A DNA stretch of 64,000 nt from Polaromonas sp. (lineage in GTDB: Bacteria; Pseudomonadota; Gammaproteobacteria; Burkholderiales; Burkholderiaceae_C), in assembly GCA_013297865.1 (NCBI GenBank), contig JAAFIP010000013.1:39551-103550 (forward strand). The letters run 5' to 3'. Below, one piece after another: positions 17,625 through 27,175 of the stretch. A model generated the notes under the pieces. It had not been told where the DNA came from. It ran no database searches and saw nothing but the letters and a program-made list of their open reading frames with translations. The position numbers and the translations under genes are program-made. Positions within the stretch are counted from its first letter, which is position 1. Every line of letters begins with the position of its first letter.

Positions 17625-17651
17625 AGCTTAGCCGGAATATCTGGCTAAGCT
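17625..17651. terminator. Hairpin downstream of the fourth small gene
   Basis: A perfect 9-bp inverted repeat AGCTTAGCC/GGCTAAGCT with a 9-nt loop, without a T tract. Possibly a terminator or a simple palindrome. No gene is supported from here to 17799. Confidence 0.4.
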
Positions 17652-17799
17652 AACGCCTGCAACACAATTCACAGTTTTTATGTCTAAGTACGCACAAATC
17701 ACGCCTAGCGTGCTTTCGACTGGGGGAATCAGCTCAAGTTGATCCACGATATGACAACTGTATTTTTGGGTATCGGCTGTCCTGCAAAGCGAATATCCC

Positions 17800-20211
17800 T
17801 TACCCCGCCAACTGCTTCCAAGTCTCCACCACCGTATCAGGATTGAGAGAAATAGACGAAATGCCTTGGTCGGCCAGCCACTGGGCGAAGTCGGGGTGGT
17901 CGCTGGGGCCTTGGCCGCAGATGCCTACGTATTTGCCTTGCGCCAGGCAGGCTTTGATGGCCATCTCGAGCATGGCTTTGACGGCGGGGTCGCGTTCGTC
18001 GAAGTCTTTGGCCAAGAGTTCCAGGCCGGAATCGCGGTCCAGGCCTAGTGTTAACTGGGTAAGGTCGTTGGAGCCGATGGAGAAACCGTCGTAGTGTTCC
18101 AGGAACTGCGCAGCGAGGATGGCGTTGCTGGGGATTTCGCACATCATGATGTGGCGCAAACCACCGCTACAGGAGGGCGTACCGCCCGTACCTCGCCCCA
18201 AGCCGCATTTGTCCAGCATCAGGCCCACGGCCTTGGCCTGGCCCAGCGTGCGCACAAAGGGCACCATGATCTCTACATTGGTCAGGCCCATGTCGTTGCG
18301 CACGCGCAGAATAGCTTCGCACTCCATGGCAAAGGCTTCGCCAAACTCGGCGCTGATGTAGCGCGCCGCGCCGCGAAAGCCGAGCATGGGGTTTTCTTCT
18401 TCAGGCTCGTAGCGGCTGCCGCCGATGAGCTTGCGGTACTCGTTGCTCTTGAAGTCACTCAGGCGCACGATGACGGGCTTGGGCCAGAAGGCTGCGGCGA
18501 TGGTGGCTACACCTTCGGCCACTTTGTCTACGTAGAAAGCACGTGGTGACGCGTGGCCGCGGGCCACCGATTCGACGGCTTTTTTCAAATCACCATCGAC
18601 ATTGGGGTAGTCAAGAATAGCTTTGGGGTGCACGCCGATGTTATTGTTGATGATGAACTCCAGCCGCGCCAAGCCCACGCCCTGATTGGGCAACTGGCAG
18701 AAGTCAAAGGCCAGTTGTGGGTTGCCCACGTTCATCATGATCTTGGTTTTGATATCGGGCATGGTGCCGCGCTGCACTTCGGTCACTTCGGTGTCCAGCA
18801 GGCCGTCATAGATGAAGCCGGTGTCGCCCTCGGCGCAGCTCACGGTCACTAAGGTGCCTGTCTTCAACAGCTCGGTAGCGTCGCCACAGCCCACCACGGC
18901 CGGGATGCCCAGCTCGCGCGCGATGATGGCGGCGTGGCAGGTGCGGCCACCGCGGTTGGTCACGATGGCACTGGCGCGCTTCATCACCGGCTCCCAGTTG
19001 GGGTCGGTCATGTCGGTGACCAAGATGTCGCCGTCCTGCACTTCGTCCATCTGGCTGATGCTGTGCACCAGGCGCACTTTGCCGGTGCCGATTTTTTGCC
19101 CAATCGCGCGGCCCTCGGCCAGCACGGTGCCGCGGCCCTTGAGGCGGTAGCGCATCTCCACTTTGCCGGTGGCCTGGCTTTTCACCGTCTCGGGGCGGGC
19201 CTGCAGGATGTAGAGCTGGCCGTCGGTGCCGTCCTTGCCCCACTCAATGTCCATGGGGCGGCCGTAGTGCTGCTCAATGATGACGGCGTATTGAGCCAGT
19301 TGCTCCACGTCTGCGTCGGTGAGCGAATAGCGGTTGCGCAGCTCGGTGGGCACGTCGATAGTTTGCACCAGCTTGCCAGATTTCGCTTTGTCCTCGGGCG
19401 AGGCAAACACCATTTGAATTAATTTAGAGCCCAGGTTGCGGCGAATCAGCGCGCGCTTGCCCGCCTTGAGCATCGGCTTGTGCACATAAAACTCGTCGGG
19501 GTTCACCGCGCCCTGCACCACCGTCTCGCCCAGGCCGTAGCTGCTGGTGATAAACACCACTTGGTCAAAGCCGCTTTCGGTGTCCATGGTGAACATCACG
19601 CCCGCAGCGCCCGTGTCAGAGCGCACCATGCGCTGCACCCCTGCGGACAGCGCCACGTCGGCATGTGCAAAGCCCTTGTGCACACGGTAGCTGATGGCGC
19701 GGTCGTTATACAGCGAGGCAAACACCTCCTTCATCTTGTGCAGCACCGTGTCGATGCCCACCACATTCAAAAAGGTTTCTTGCTGACCGGCAAACGACGC
19801 ATCGGGCAGGTCCTCGGCCGTGGCCGACGAGCGCACGGCAAACGAGGCTGCCGGGTTGCCTGCGCTGAGGGTGCTAAAGGCCTCTCGAATCGCCTTTTCC
19901 AGATCAGCCGGAAAAGGCTGCGCCTCGACCATGGCGCGGATGTCTGCGCCCACAGTGGCCAGCGCGCGCACATCGTCGGTGTTCAGCGCGTTGAGCTTGG
20001 CATTGATCTTGTCATCCAAGCCGCCATGCTTTAAAAAAGCGCGAAAGGCGTGCGCCGTGGTGGCAAAGCCCGTGGGCACCTTGACGCCCGTGGGCAGCTG
20101 CGAAATCATCTCGCCCAGGCTGGCGTTTTTGCCGCCAACCGATTCAACATCGCTGTTTCTTAGGTTCTCAAACGGTACGACCAGGGCGGTCGGTGAGAAG
20201 AGTGCAGACAT
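17800..20211 (-). CDS. ppsA: Phosphoenolpyruvate synthase
   Basis: 803 aa enzyme converting pyruvate, ATP and water to PEP, AMP and phosphate for gluconeogenesis. The N-terminal ATP-grasp domain ([32 protein letters not shown] split around residues 125-145), the phospho-His domain with [14 protein letters not shown] (about residue 420) and the C-terminal PEP/pyruvate barrel with the CGQGPSDHP signature are all present. Start taken at 20211 (MSALFSPT) with AGGAG upstream; the frame extends to 20349 but that is not family-like. Divergent from ppsR, its regulator. A decayed copy of its 3' end lies at 8645. Confidence 0.97.
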   Translation of the reverse strand: MSALFSPTALVVPFENLRNSDVESVGGKNASLGEMISQLPTGVKVPTGFATTAHAFRAFLKHGGLDDKINAKLNALNTDDVRALATVGADIRAMVEAQPFPADLEKAIREAFSTLSAGNPAASFAVRSSATAEDLPDASFAGQQETFLNVVGIDTVLHKMKEVFASLYNDRAISYRVHKGFAHADVALSAGVQRMVRSDTGAAGVMFTMDTESGFDQVVFITSSYGLGETVVQGAVNPDEFYVHKPMLKAGKRALIRRNLGSKLIQMVFASPEDKAKSGKLVQTIDVPTELRNRYSLTDADVEQLAQYAVIIEQHYGRPMDIEWGKDGTDGQLYILQARPETVKSQATGKVEMRYRLKGRGTVLAEGRAIGQKIGTGKVRLVHSISQMDEVQDGDILVTDMTDPNWEPVMKRASAIVTNRGGRTCHAAIIARELGIPAVVGCGDATELLKTGTLVTVSCAEGDTGFIYDGLLDTEVTEVQRGTMPDIKTKIMMNVGNPQLAFDFCQLPNQGVGLARLEFIINNNIGVHPKAILDYPNVDGDLKKAVESVARGHASPRAFYVDKVAEGVATIAAAFWPKPVIVRLSDFKSNEYRKLIGGSRYEPEEENPMLGFRGAARYISAEFGEAFAMECEAILRVRNDMGLTNVEIMVPFVRTLGQAKAVGLMLDKCGLGRGTGGTPSCSGGLRHIMMCEIPSNAILAAQFLEHYDGFSIGSNDLTQLTLGLDRDSGLELLAKDFDERDPAVKAMLEMAIKACLAQGKYVGICGQGPSDHPDFAQWLADQGISSISLNPDTVVETWKQLAG

Positions 20212-20433
20212 GGGGAAGCTCCTGAAGTTAAATCTTCTCTGGCACGCGCCAGGCTCTGGGCCTGCGGCGTGCGGCACCCCACATGGCTTGCGGCGGTGCG
20301 GCAGCCAAGGCTTTGTGCTTGTTCTAGTGGGCGGGTGGGGTGCATACAAATTCGGTTAATCTAGCCATTGTAGGCCGGGATGGGCGCATCCTGACTTGCA
20401 AATTACTGAAACGCACCTCCTGGTCTAGCCCCC

Positions 20434-21261
20434 ATGCCCAATCGCACTGTTTTCTTCCTGTCGGATGGCACTGGCATCACCGCCGAAACCTTTGGCAACG
20501 CTATCCTTGCGCAGTTTGCCATCGAGCCGCGCCACGTCCGCCTGCCCTTTATGGACACCGTGGACAAGGCGCACCAGGCCGTGCGGCAGATCAAGCACAC
20601 CGCGCACACCGAGGGCAAAAAGCCGATTGTCTTTACCACCCTGGTCAACATGGAGGTGCTGCAGGTAATCAACGAGGGCTGCCAGGACAGCGCCATGCTG
20701 CTGGACATGTTTGGCACCTTTGTCAACCCGCTGGAAGTGGAGCTGGGCATCAAAAGCAACCACCGCATTGGCCGCTTCAGCGATGTGAGCAAAAGCAAGG
20801 CTTACCACGACCGCATCGAGGCGATTAACTTCAGCCTGGCGCATGACGACGGGCAGAGCAACAAGGACCTGGAGCAGTCCGACGTGATCCTGGTGGGCGT
20901 GAGCCGCAGCGGCAAAACACCCACCTCGCTGTATCTGGCCATGCAATACGGCCTCAAAGCCAGCAACTACCCGCTGATTCCCGAAGACTTTGAGCGCCAA
21001 CAGCTGCCGCCTGCGTTGGTGCCGCACAAGAAGAAAATCTTTGGCCTGACCATCCTGCCCGAGCGCCTGAGCGAGATCCGCAACGAGCGCCGCCCCAACT
21101 CGCGCTACGCCGACCTGGCCAACTGCCGCATGGAAGTGTCGGAGGCCGAGGCCATGATGCGCCGCGCCGGTATCCGCTGGCTCAGCACCACCACCAAGTC
21201 CATCGAAGAAATCGCCACCACCATCCTGCAGGAGATCAAGCCGGAGCGTCTGGTGTATTGA
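20434..21261 (+). CDS. ppsR: PEP synthase regulatory protein (bifunctional kinase/pyrophosphorylase)
   Basis: 275 aa DUF299-family protein that phosphorylates and dephosphorylates PpsA. The N-terminal FLSDGTGITAETFGNA and the P-loop-like GVSRSGKTPTSLYLA (about residue 153) are diagnostic. It is divergent from ppsA across about 220 bp, the usual arrangement in this group. A dispersed repeat copy starts two bases after its stop. Confidence 0.96.
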   Translation: MPNRTVFFLSDGTGITAETFGNAILAQFAIEPRHVRLPFMDTVDKAHQAVRQIKHTAHTEGKKPIVFTTLVNMEVLQVINEGCQDSAMLLDMFGTFVNPLEVELGIKSNHRIGRFSDVSKSKAYHDRIEAINFSLAHDDGQSNKDLEQSDVILVGVSRSGKTPTSLYLAMQYGLKASNYPLIPEDFERQQLPPALVPHKKKIFGLTILPERLSEIRNERRPNSRYADLANCRMEVSEAEAMMRRAGIRWLSTTTKSIEEIATTILQEIKPERLVY

Positions 21262-21263
21262 TG

Positions 21264-21312
21264 TACTATTAAATTAATAGCTGCCCCCGCGATATTCTAT
21301 TGGCCTGCAGGC
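21264..21312 (+). repeat. Dispersed AGCTGCTCCCGCGAT repeat, copy after ppsR
   Basis: TACTATTAAATTAATAGCTG then CCCCCGCGATATTCTATTGG and CCTGCAGGC. It differs from the consensus at one base in the core and lies immediately 3' of the ppsR stop. Confidence 0.9.
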
Positions 21313-21387
21313 ATATATCGTTCATAAATCAGCACTTCAAGCCATACGCACGCCGCGCCCTTTTGGATGCATCTACACTTGACGCCT

Positions 21388-22146
21388 ATGCAATCCTGGC
21401 ACCGCCTCACCACCATCGCCGCCGCCGTGGCCGTGCTGCACGGCGCTGCGCTGTGGGCTGTGCACAGCTACCGCGTGCCGCCCCAGCGCCAGAGCGAAAG
21501 CACGCCACTGCTGACACGCACGGTAGAGCTGCCCAAGCTGGTAGAAGCCCCACCGCCACCGCCGCCCCCACCACCCCCACCCCCACCCCCACCCCCACCT
21601 CCTCCACCGCCGCCTGCACCCAAGCCCAAAACCCCGTCCGCCGCCCCGGTGCCCAGCCCTGCGCCACAGCCTGCGGCAGCGCCTGTGCCCACGCCCGCGC
21701 CCCCAGCACCAGTGCCCCTGGCGTTGAACAACCCCACCCCCGCGCCCAACGCCCCCACAGGCAGCCCCACGCCGACCACCACCCCCAGCCCCGCAGCGCC
21801 ACCGGTCGCCGCTGTAGCAGCCCCTCCCGCGCCGCCCAAGGCCCCAGTCGCAGCCCCCGTCACCACCCTGCCCAGCACCAACGCAGACCATGCAGACACC
21901 CAATACCGCCACCCCCTGCCCCCCATCAGCACGCGCCTGGGCGAGTCAGGCACGGTGCTGGTCCGCGTCCAGGTGGGCACCGACGGCAAGGCGCTGCAGG
22001 TTCAGCTGCTCAAAAGCAGCGGTTTTGCCAGGCTGGACGAGAACGCGCTGGCCACCGTAGCGCGCTGGCGCTTCAAGCCCGCCACACGCGACGGCGTTCC
22101 CGAAGTAAAGTGGATGGAGCAGCCGGTGAACTACACAGCGCCTTAA
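21388..22146 (+). CDS. TonB-like energy transducer
   Basis: 252 aa. An N-terminal membrane anchor (LTTIAAAVAVLHGAALWAV), then a very Pro-rich periplasmic span with about two dozen nearly uninterrupted Pro codons (21551-21625) followed by Pro/Ala/Thr-rich sequence, and a C-terminal TonB domain (GTVLVRVQVGTDGKALQVQL, LDENALATVARWRFKPA). Transfers proton-motive force to outer-membrane receptors. No exbBD or receptor is nearby. ATG 21388 was preferred to the in-frame ATG 21367, which would put a charged stretch ahead of the anchor. Confidence 0.85.
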   Translation: MQSWHRLTTIAAAVAVLHGAALWAVHSYRVPPQRQSESTPLLTRTVELPKLVEAPPPPPPPPPPPPPPPPPPPPPPAPKPKTPSAAPVPSPAPQPAAAPVPTPAPPAPVPLALNNPTPAPNAPTGSPTPTTTPSPAAPPVAAVAAPPAPPKAPVAAPVTTLPSTNADHADTQYRHPLPPISTRLGESGTVLVRVQVGTDGKALQVQLLKSSGFARLDENALATVARWRFKPATRDGVPEVKWMEQPVNYTAP

Positions 22147-22210
22147 GCCCCTGCGCCTTGGTGACTTGGCTGTGCGAGATCAGCCTTTGCAGAGTTTTAC
22201 AGATATCGTT

Positions 22211-22268
22211 TGCTATTGATTAAATAGCTGCTCCCGCGATATTCTATGGGGCTGGAGGCCGATTCAAT
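22211..22268 (+). repeat. Dispersed repeat, copy left of the toxin-antitoxin pair
   Basis: TGCTATTGATTAAATAGCTG, CTCCCGCGATATTCTATGGG, GCTGGAGGCCGATTCAA. The last part, GGAGGCCGATTCAA, is shared only with the copy at 23041, on the other side of the toxin-antitoxin genes. Confidence 0.9.
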
Positions 22269-22291
22269 GAATATTTATCGATTCGTGTTGA

Positions 22292-22660
22292 TCACGCGTT
22301 GGTCAAATCGCGCAACGCTTTGGGATTGCGCTGCGCTAGGGTGATCAGCGTGCGTGCTGCACCTGACGGCTGCTTGCGGCCCTGCTCCCAGCCCTGTAGT
22401 GTGCGCACAGACACCCCGAGTAGCTGGGCAAACTGTGCTTGTGACAGCTTGGAGTTTTGCCGTGCGGCAATGACCGGCGAATACACCACCGTGCCCTCAC
22501 CCCGCTTCATTTGGCGCACAGACTCCAGCAGCTCTGCCTCCAGATCACGGCTGGCCTCCCATTTGGCCAGTTGGGCATCAGTCATCGGTTTTTTGACCGC
22601 AGCCTTTGCAGGTTTTACAGGTTTTGCCACAGGCTGTTTCAACGAATTATTTAACGGCAT
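22292..22660 (-). CDS. XRE-family antitoxin (HigA-like)
   Basis: 122 aa. A Lys/Pro/Ala-rich N-terminal tail is followed by a helix-turn-helix (LSQAQFAQLLGVSVRTLQGW, residues about 73-92) and EQGRKQPSGAARTL, as in antitoxins of the HigA/NadS type. The start at 22660 overlaps the end of the toxin gene by 14 bp, so the order is toxin then antitoxin, typical of higBA. It probably represses its own promoter. Confidence 0.85.
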   Translation of the reverse strand: MPLNNSLKQPVAKPVKPAKAAVKKPMTDAQLAKWEASRDLEAELLESVRQMKRGEGTVVYSPVIAARQNSKLSQAQFAQLLGVSVRTLQGWEQGRKQPSGAARTLITLAQRNPKALRDLTNA

Positions 22661-22955
22661 CACGCAACCCCTTTAAAGTACTGGCCTTCAGCGTATCTAG
22701 CTTGGCCTTGGCATACATAAACAGCAGTACCAACTCACCCTGCTCATTGCGAACAAAGTAAACCACCCTCACCCCACCCGACTTGCCCGACCCCGCACGG
22801 CTCCAGCGCACCTTGCGCACACCGCCGGACCCCGGCACTACGTCCCCCTCTTCAGGATGCGCAGCCATAAACGCCGCAAATGCACCCCGCTCATCCTCTG
22901 TCCAGTATTCAGGCCAGAGTTTGCTGAACAAGGGCGTTTCGATGATGGTCAACAC
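22647..22955 (-). CDS. RelE/HigB-like toxin
   Basis: 102 aa, GTG start. The sequence resembles the RelE-superfamily subgroup paired with XRE antitoxins (F-SKLWPEYWTEDERGAF, KVRWSRAGSGKSGGVRVVYF, LLFMYAKAKLDTL). A ribosome-dependent mRNA interferase role is expected from the family; key residues cannot be verified by eye. The pair is bracketed by two repeat copies in direct orientation. Confidence 0.82.
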   Translation of the reverse strand: MLTIIETPLFSKLWPEYWTEDERGAFAAFMAAHPEEGDVVPGSGGVRKVRWSRAGSGKSGGVRVVYFVRNEQGELVLLFMYAKAKLDTLKASTLKGLRDAVK

Positions 22956-23040
22956 GATGTATTGTACTCCTTAGGCGTAGTTCTTACTGAAACCTGTTTA
23001 AAGAGATGAAATTGACCAACAAGGTCAAGAGGACGAATTC

Positions 23041-23097
23041 GCTATCGATTAAATAGCTGCTCCCGCGATATTCTGTTGGGCTGGAGGCCGATTCAAG
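23041..23097 (+). repeat. Dispersed repeat, copy right of the toxin-antitoxin pair
   Basis: GCTATCGATTAAATAGCTGC, TCCCGCGATATTCTGTTGGG, CTGGAGGCCGATTCAA. Very close to the copy at 22211 and in the same orientation. It sits at the 3' end of rlmD. Confidence 0.9.
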
Positions 23098-23101
23098 CAG
23101 T

Positions 23102-24640
23102 TTATTCCACCAGATCAAACACCGCCATGCTCTCCACATGTGCGGTGTGGGGGAACATGTTGACCATGCCGGCTGCGCTGCAGCGGTAGCCTGCCTTGTG
23201 CACCAGCAGGCCTGCGTCGCGGGCCAGGGTGGCGGGGTTGCAGCTGACGTAGACAATGCGCTTGGGGGGTGTCCAGCTGCTCAGGTCGCCGGGGATGGGG
23301 GCGGCTTTGCCTTCTTCCACGTCCACGGCCTGGCCGGTGCGCTGCTGGTGCAGATCGGCCAGGGCCTTGACCAGTGCAAACGCGCCTTCGCGTGGTGGGT
23401 CGACCAGCCATTTGTCGGCTGCGCCGTCGGCGATCAGCATCTGCCCAGTCATCTCAAAGAGGTTGCGCGCTACAAATTGTGTAGCTGCTCCCGCGACATT
23501 CTGTTGGGCTAGAGCCGTATTTGTCTTCATATTCTGCTGCAAATTGTCAGTAGCGCGCTGCACCAGCGTGTCGCTGCCTTCGATGCCCAGCACCTCACGC
23601 GCTTGGGTGGCCAGCGGCAGGGTGAAGTTGCCCAGGCCGCAGAACCAGTCGATCACGCGTTCATGCTTTTGCACATCCAGCAGGCGCAGCGCACGGGTCA
23701 CCAGCACGCGGTTGATCTGCGGGTTGACCTGGGTGAAATCGGTGGGCTTGAAGGGCATGCTGATGCCAAAGTCGGGCAGCGCGTAGCTGAGAACTTCACC
23801 GCCTTCATCGAGCAACTTCACCGTCTCAGGCCCCTTGGCTTGCATCCACCACTGCACACCGTGCTGCACCGCAAAGCTGCGCAGCTTGGCTACATCGCCC
23901 TCGCTTAGCGGCTCGAGGTGGCGCAGCACCAACGCGGTCACACTGTCGCCGCAGGCCAGCTCGATCTGCGGGCAGGTTTCGCGGGCGTCCAGCGAGGCGA
24001 TAAGGGCGCGCAGGGGCATGAGCATGGCGCTGACATGGGGCACGAGAATGGCGCAGCTTTGGATGTCGGCCACATAGCGGCTTTTGCGCTCATGAAAGCC
24101 GATCAGCACCTCGCCTTTTTTGATGACATAGCGCACCGACAGGCGCGCGCGGTAGCGGTAGCCCCAGCTGGGCCCGGAGATGGGGCGCAGCACCACCTCG
24201 GGCTTGACCTTGGCCAGGTGCCACAGCTGGTCTTCCAGCGCGCGCGCCTTGACCGCCACCTGCGCTGCCGCGTCCAGGTGCTGCATCTTGCAGCCGCCAC
24301 AGGCGCCCTGGTGCAGGCCAAAGTGGGGGCAACCGGGTGTGACGCGCAGTGAAGACTCTTTGTGGATGGTGGTGACGGTGCCAGCTTCCCAGTTGTTCTT
24401 TTTGCGGTGGATGTTGACGCTGACGGTTTCAAAGGGCAGCGCGCCTTCGATGAACACGACCTTGCCGTTGTCTTCGTCGGCAGGGTCGTCGCTGACGCGG
24501 TGGGCTATGCCTTGGGCCTCCAGGTCCAGCGACTCGACATACAGCTTGGGCGGCGGTGGATAGATTTTGACGCTGCCGTCAGCGTTGAGTGCGGGCGCAG
24601 GCGGGGCTGCGTTGGGATTTTTCTTGCGTGAGCGGCCCAT
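23102..24640 (-). CDS. rlmD: 23S rRNA (uracil-1939-C5)-methyltransferase
   Basis: 512 aa. The sequence shows the Cys cluster [16 protein letters not shown] that binds an iron-sulfur cluster, the SAM motif [14 protein letters not shown], and the catalytic [11 protein letters not shown] near residue 465. It is longer than usual, partly because of a segment around residues 378-393 (including [11 protein letters not shown]), encoded by an antisense-oriented copy of the dispersed repeat at 23469-23520 without loss of frame. This loop lies between the SAM motif and the catalytic region. Function call secure; effect of the insert unknown. Confidence 0.93.
   Translation of the reverse strand: MGRSRKKNPNAAPPAPALNADGSVKIYPPPPKLYVESLDLEAQGIAHRVSDDPADEDNGKVVFIEGALPFETVSVNIHRKKNNWEAGTVTTIHKESSLRVTPGCPHFGLHQGACGGCKMQHLDAAAQVAVKARALEDQLWHLAKVKPEVVLRPISGPSWGYRYRARLSVRYVIKKGEVLIGFHERKSRYVADIQSCAILVPHVSAMLMPLRALIASLDARETCPQIELACGDSVTALVLRHLEPLSEGDVAKLRSFAVQHGVQWWMQAKGPETVKLLDEGGEVLSYALPDFGISMPFKPTDFTQVNPQINRVLVTRALRLLDVQKHERVIDWFCGLGNFTLPLATQAREVLGIEGSDTLVQRATDNLQQNMKTNTALAQQNVAGAATQFVARNLFEMTGQMLIADGAADKWLVDPPREGAFALVKALADLHQQRTGQAVDVEEGKAAPIPGDLSSWTPPKRIVYVSCNPATLARDAGLLVHKAGYRCSAAGMVNMFPHTAHVESMAVFDLVE
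23469..23520 (+). repeat. Dispersed repeat inside rlmD (antisense to the gene)
   Basis: GCTACAAATTGTGTAGCTGC, TCCCGCGACATTCTGTTGGG, CTAGAGCC. The core matches the intergenic copies. The gene reads through it on the opposite strand with no stop, giving [11 protein letters not shown]. Confidence 0.88.
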
Positions 24641-24655
24641 TCCTGTCCTTTGGTT

Positions 24656-25102
24656 TTAGGCCTTGCCCGTAGAGCCATAACCGCCCTCGCCGCGCTGTGT
24701 GGCCACAAAGTCGCTGACGATATTGAACTGCGCCTGCACCACGGGCACGATCACCAGCTGCGCAATGCGCTCCATCGGCTCGATGGTGAAAGCTACACTC
24801 GAGCGGTTCCAGGCGCTGACCATCAGTTGGCCTTGGTAGTCGCTGTCGATCAGGCCCACCAGGTTGCCCAGCACGATGCCGTGCTTGTGGCCCATGCCCG
24901 AGCGCGGCAGGATCAGCGCGGCGTAGCCAGGGTCTTTCAAAAAGATGGCCATGCCGGTGGGCACCAGTTGCCAGGCGTTAGGCTGCAGGGTCAGCGGCTC
25001 GCTCAGGCAGGCGCGCAGGTCCAGGCCCGCGCTGCCTGGGGTGGCGTAGGCGGGCAGATTGTCAGCAAGGCGCGGATCGAGAACTTTGACGTCGATTTTC
25101 AT
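24656..25102 (-). CDS. dut: dUTP diphosphatase
   Basis: 148 aa dUTPase, hydrolysing dUTP to dUMP. All five family motifs are visible: [33 protein letters not shown] with VSAWNRS, QLVIVPV and the C-terminal [10 protein letters not shown]. The start at 25102 (MKIDVKVLD) matches the family; the frame runs further upstream without support. Confidence 0.96.
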   Translation of the reverse strand: MKIDVKVLDPRLADNLPAYATPGSAGLDLRACLSEPLTLQPNAWQLVPTGMAIFLKDPGYAALILPRSGMGHKHGIVLGNLVGLIDSDYQGQLMVSAWNRSSVAFTIEPMERIAQLVIVPVVQAQFNIVSDFVATQRGEGGYGSTGKA

Positions 25103-25160
25103 GGGAAAAGCTTGGGTGGAGCGTGGCCAGGCTGCACGGGGCATGCCCAGACAGACCTTT

Positions 25161-25210
25161 TCACTATAAATTTAATAGCTGCTCCCGCGATATTCTATTG
25201 GGCTGCAGCC
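25161..25210 (+). repeat. Dispersed repeat between dut and the DUF1569 gene
   Basis: TCACTATAAATTTAATAGCT, GCTCCCGCGATATTCTATTG, GGCTGCAGCC. Intact core, lying just 3' of the DUF1569 gene. Confidence 0.9.
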
Positions 25211-25235
25211 TGATGGAGTATGTATTTTAAGGCCT

Positions 25236-25760
25236 TCAAGCCACCACGATCTCGTCCTGGTGGTTAGCAATGTGAAAGCTGTGGGCCAAGGCAAAGTCTG
25301 CCTTGGACAGATCGCCATAGGCAAAGTGCGGCTTCAAAGGCCCAGTGTGGGCGCTGAACATGACCACCGCAGCGCGCAGCCGGCTGGCAGCGGCCTTCCA
25401 CTCGCCTTGCATGGTCAGGGCCTGCGCACCGGGGATGGGGTCGTCCAGGCTGTGCGACATGCGCTTGCGCCACTTGAACACGCCAAACGCCGCCGCGCCC
25501 ACCGTGGCCTGAAATAGCGCGCTCTTGGGCTGCGGAAAGCCCTGCACGCTCATTTCAATGCTCTGCGACAGATGCTCCAGCACGGCCACCAGCGGCCACG
25601 CGCCGGTGGTCTTCACGCTCTCGGCTTTCTCGATTTTGTCTAGCCAGCGCAGCGCGTCGTCCAGCGACTGCACCTTGGGCACATCGGCCCGGGCCAGGCC
25701 GTGCACGCCTGCAGCGGTCAGGCTGCTGGCGATGATGATTTGTCTGCGCTCTTTGTCCAT
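25236..25760 (-). CDS. DUF1569-type exported protein
   Basis: 174 aa. The N-terminus (MDKERRQIIIASSLTAAGVHG) looks like a signal or anchor, and the rest fits DUF1569/DinB-like helical proteins (DALRWLDKIEK, LEHLSQSIEMSV, FAYGDLSKADFALAHSFHIANH). The His residues at the C-terminus could bind metal, by analogy with DinB-like folds. Function unknown. It follows coaBC by about 11 bp and may be co-transcribed. Confidence 0.65.
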   Translation of the reverse strand: MDKERRQIIIASSLTAAGVHGLARADVPKVQSLDDALRWLDKIEKAESVKTTGAWPLVAVLEHLSQSIEMSVQGFPQPKSALFQATVGAAAFGVFKWRKRMSHSLDDPIPGAQALTMQGEWKAAASRLRAAVVMFSAHTGPLKPHFAYGDLSKADFALAHSFHIANHQDEIVVA

Positions 25761-25771
25761 GATCGATCCTT

Positions 25772-27070
25772 TCATGTGCGCGCTGTAGCAGCGGTGGTGG
25801 CTGCGGTCGTAGCAGCGGTGGCGGTAGCGGGCGTGGCCTGTAGCCTGCGCGCTATATCCTGCACCAGGGCCCTAGCCAGCTGCAGCTTGGGCGCGCGCTC
25901 CATCTGCTGCACGCCGTGGGCGTCCACCAGCAGCAGGGCATTGTCGTCTTGGCCAAAAGTGGCCGGGCCCAGGTTGCCCACCAGCAATGGCACGCCTTTG
26001 CGCAGGCGCTTGGCCTTGGCATGCTCCACCAGGTTTTCGCTCTCGGCGGCAAAGCCTACGCAAAACAATTGCCCGCTCCTGGCGCGCTCAGTTTTTGCCA
26101 CGCTTGCCAGTATGTCGGGGTTCTCGATGAAAGCCATTGTCGGGGTGGCCCCGGAGCCGTCCTTTTTGATTTTCTGCTCTGCCGCCGCGGCAGGCCGCCA
26201 GTCGGCCACGGCCGCGCAGGCGATAAACACATCGGCCGTGGCAGTGTGTGCCTCGCAGGCTGCCAGCATGTCGCGCGCCGACCTCACATCCACGCGCGTC
26301 ACCCCGCGCGGCGTGGCCAGCCCCACCGGCCCGGCCACCAGGGTCACCTGCGCGCCGGCCTCGTGCGCCGCACGCGCGATGGCAAAGCCCATTTTGCCGC
26401 TGGACAGATTGGTAATGCCGCGCACCGGGTCAATCGCCTCAAACGTCGGCCCTGCGGTGATCAACACCCGCTGCCCCGACAACGCCTTGGGCTGGAAAAA
26501 CGCAATGATGTCCTCCAGCAGCTGCGCAGGCTCCAGCATGCGCCCGTCGCCCGTCTCGCCGCAGGCCTGAAACCCGCTGCCCACGCCCAGCATGTGCGCG
26601 CCGTCTGCGGCCAGCTGGGCCATGTTGCGCTGGGTGGCGGGGTGCGACCACATCTCGCGGTTCATTGCCGGGGCGATCAGCAGGGGCACTTCTTTGGCAC
26701 CGCCCTGCACGCTGTCGGCGCGCGGCCGCGCCAGGCACATCAGGCTGAGCAGGTCGTCGGCGCGCCCGTGCAGCAGCTTGGCCATGAAGTCGGCTGACGC
26801 AGGCGCAATGACAATCGCATCGGCCTCGCGGCTGAGGTTGATATGCGGCATGTTGTTGGGCTCGCGCGCGTCCCACTGGCTGGTGTACACACTGCGCCCA
26901 CTCAGCGCCTGCATGGTCACCGGCGTGATGAACTGCTCTGCGCCCTCAGTCATCACCACCTGCACCGTAGCGCCCTCCTTGATCAGCGCCCGGCACAGCT
27001 CCGCCGCCTTGTAAGCCGCAATACCGCCCGTCAGGCCCAGTACGAAGTGTTTGCCTTGTAGATCGTTCAT
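25772..27070 (-). CDS. coaBC: Phosphopantothenoylcysteine decarboxylase / phosphopantothenate-cysteine ligase
   Basis: 432 aa bifunctional coenzyme A biosynthesis enzyme. The CoaC flavin domain (LGLTGGIAAYKA; APAMNREMW) covers about residues 1-190, and the CoaB domain begins at RVLITAGPTFEAIDPVR. The C-terminus is an unusual Ala/Thr tail (ATPATATAATTAATTAA) encoded by short tandem repeats at 25786-25835, probably a replication-slippage extension. Followed closely by the DUF1569 gene. Confidence 0.95.
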   Translation of the reverse strand: MNDLQGKHFVLGLTGGIAAYKAAELCRALIKEGATVQVVMTEGAEQFITPVTMQALSGRSVYTSQWDAREPNNMPHINLSREADAIVIAPASADFMAKLLHGRADDLLSLMCLARPRADSVQGGAKEVPLLIAPAMNREMWSHPATQRNMAQLAADGAHMLGVGSGFQACGETGDGRMLEPAQLLEDIIAFFQPKALSGQRVLITAGPTFEAIDPVRGITNLSSGKMGFAIARAAHEAGAQVTLVAGPVGLATPRGVTRVDVRSARDMLAACEAHTATADVFIACAAVADWRPAAAAEQKIKKDGSGATPTMAFIENPDILASVAKTERARSGQLFCVGFAAESENLVEHAKAKRLRKGVPLLVGNLGPATFGQDDNALLLVDAHGVQQMERAPKLQLARALVQDIARRLQATPATATAATTAATTAATART

Positions 27071-27175
27071 AGGTGGGAATGTAGCAGCAAATGCTGGGGG
27101 CTAGCGATTGGTCGCTCCACAGCAGAATCTTGCCGATGGCTACCGTTTTGCCGGATATCTAGCTTGGGCAACCAG

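Noticed and set aside
21373..21989. Gly/Trp-rich minus-strand frames opposite the TonB-like gene
   Set aside because: They are the complement of the polyproline codons and have no ribosome site or family resemblance.
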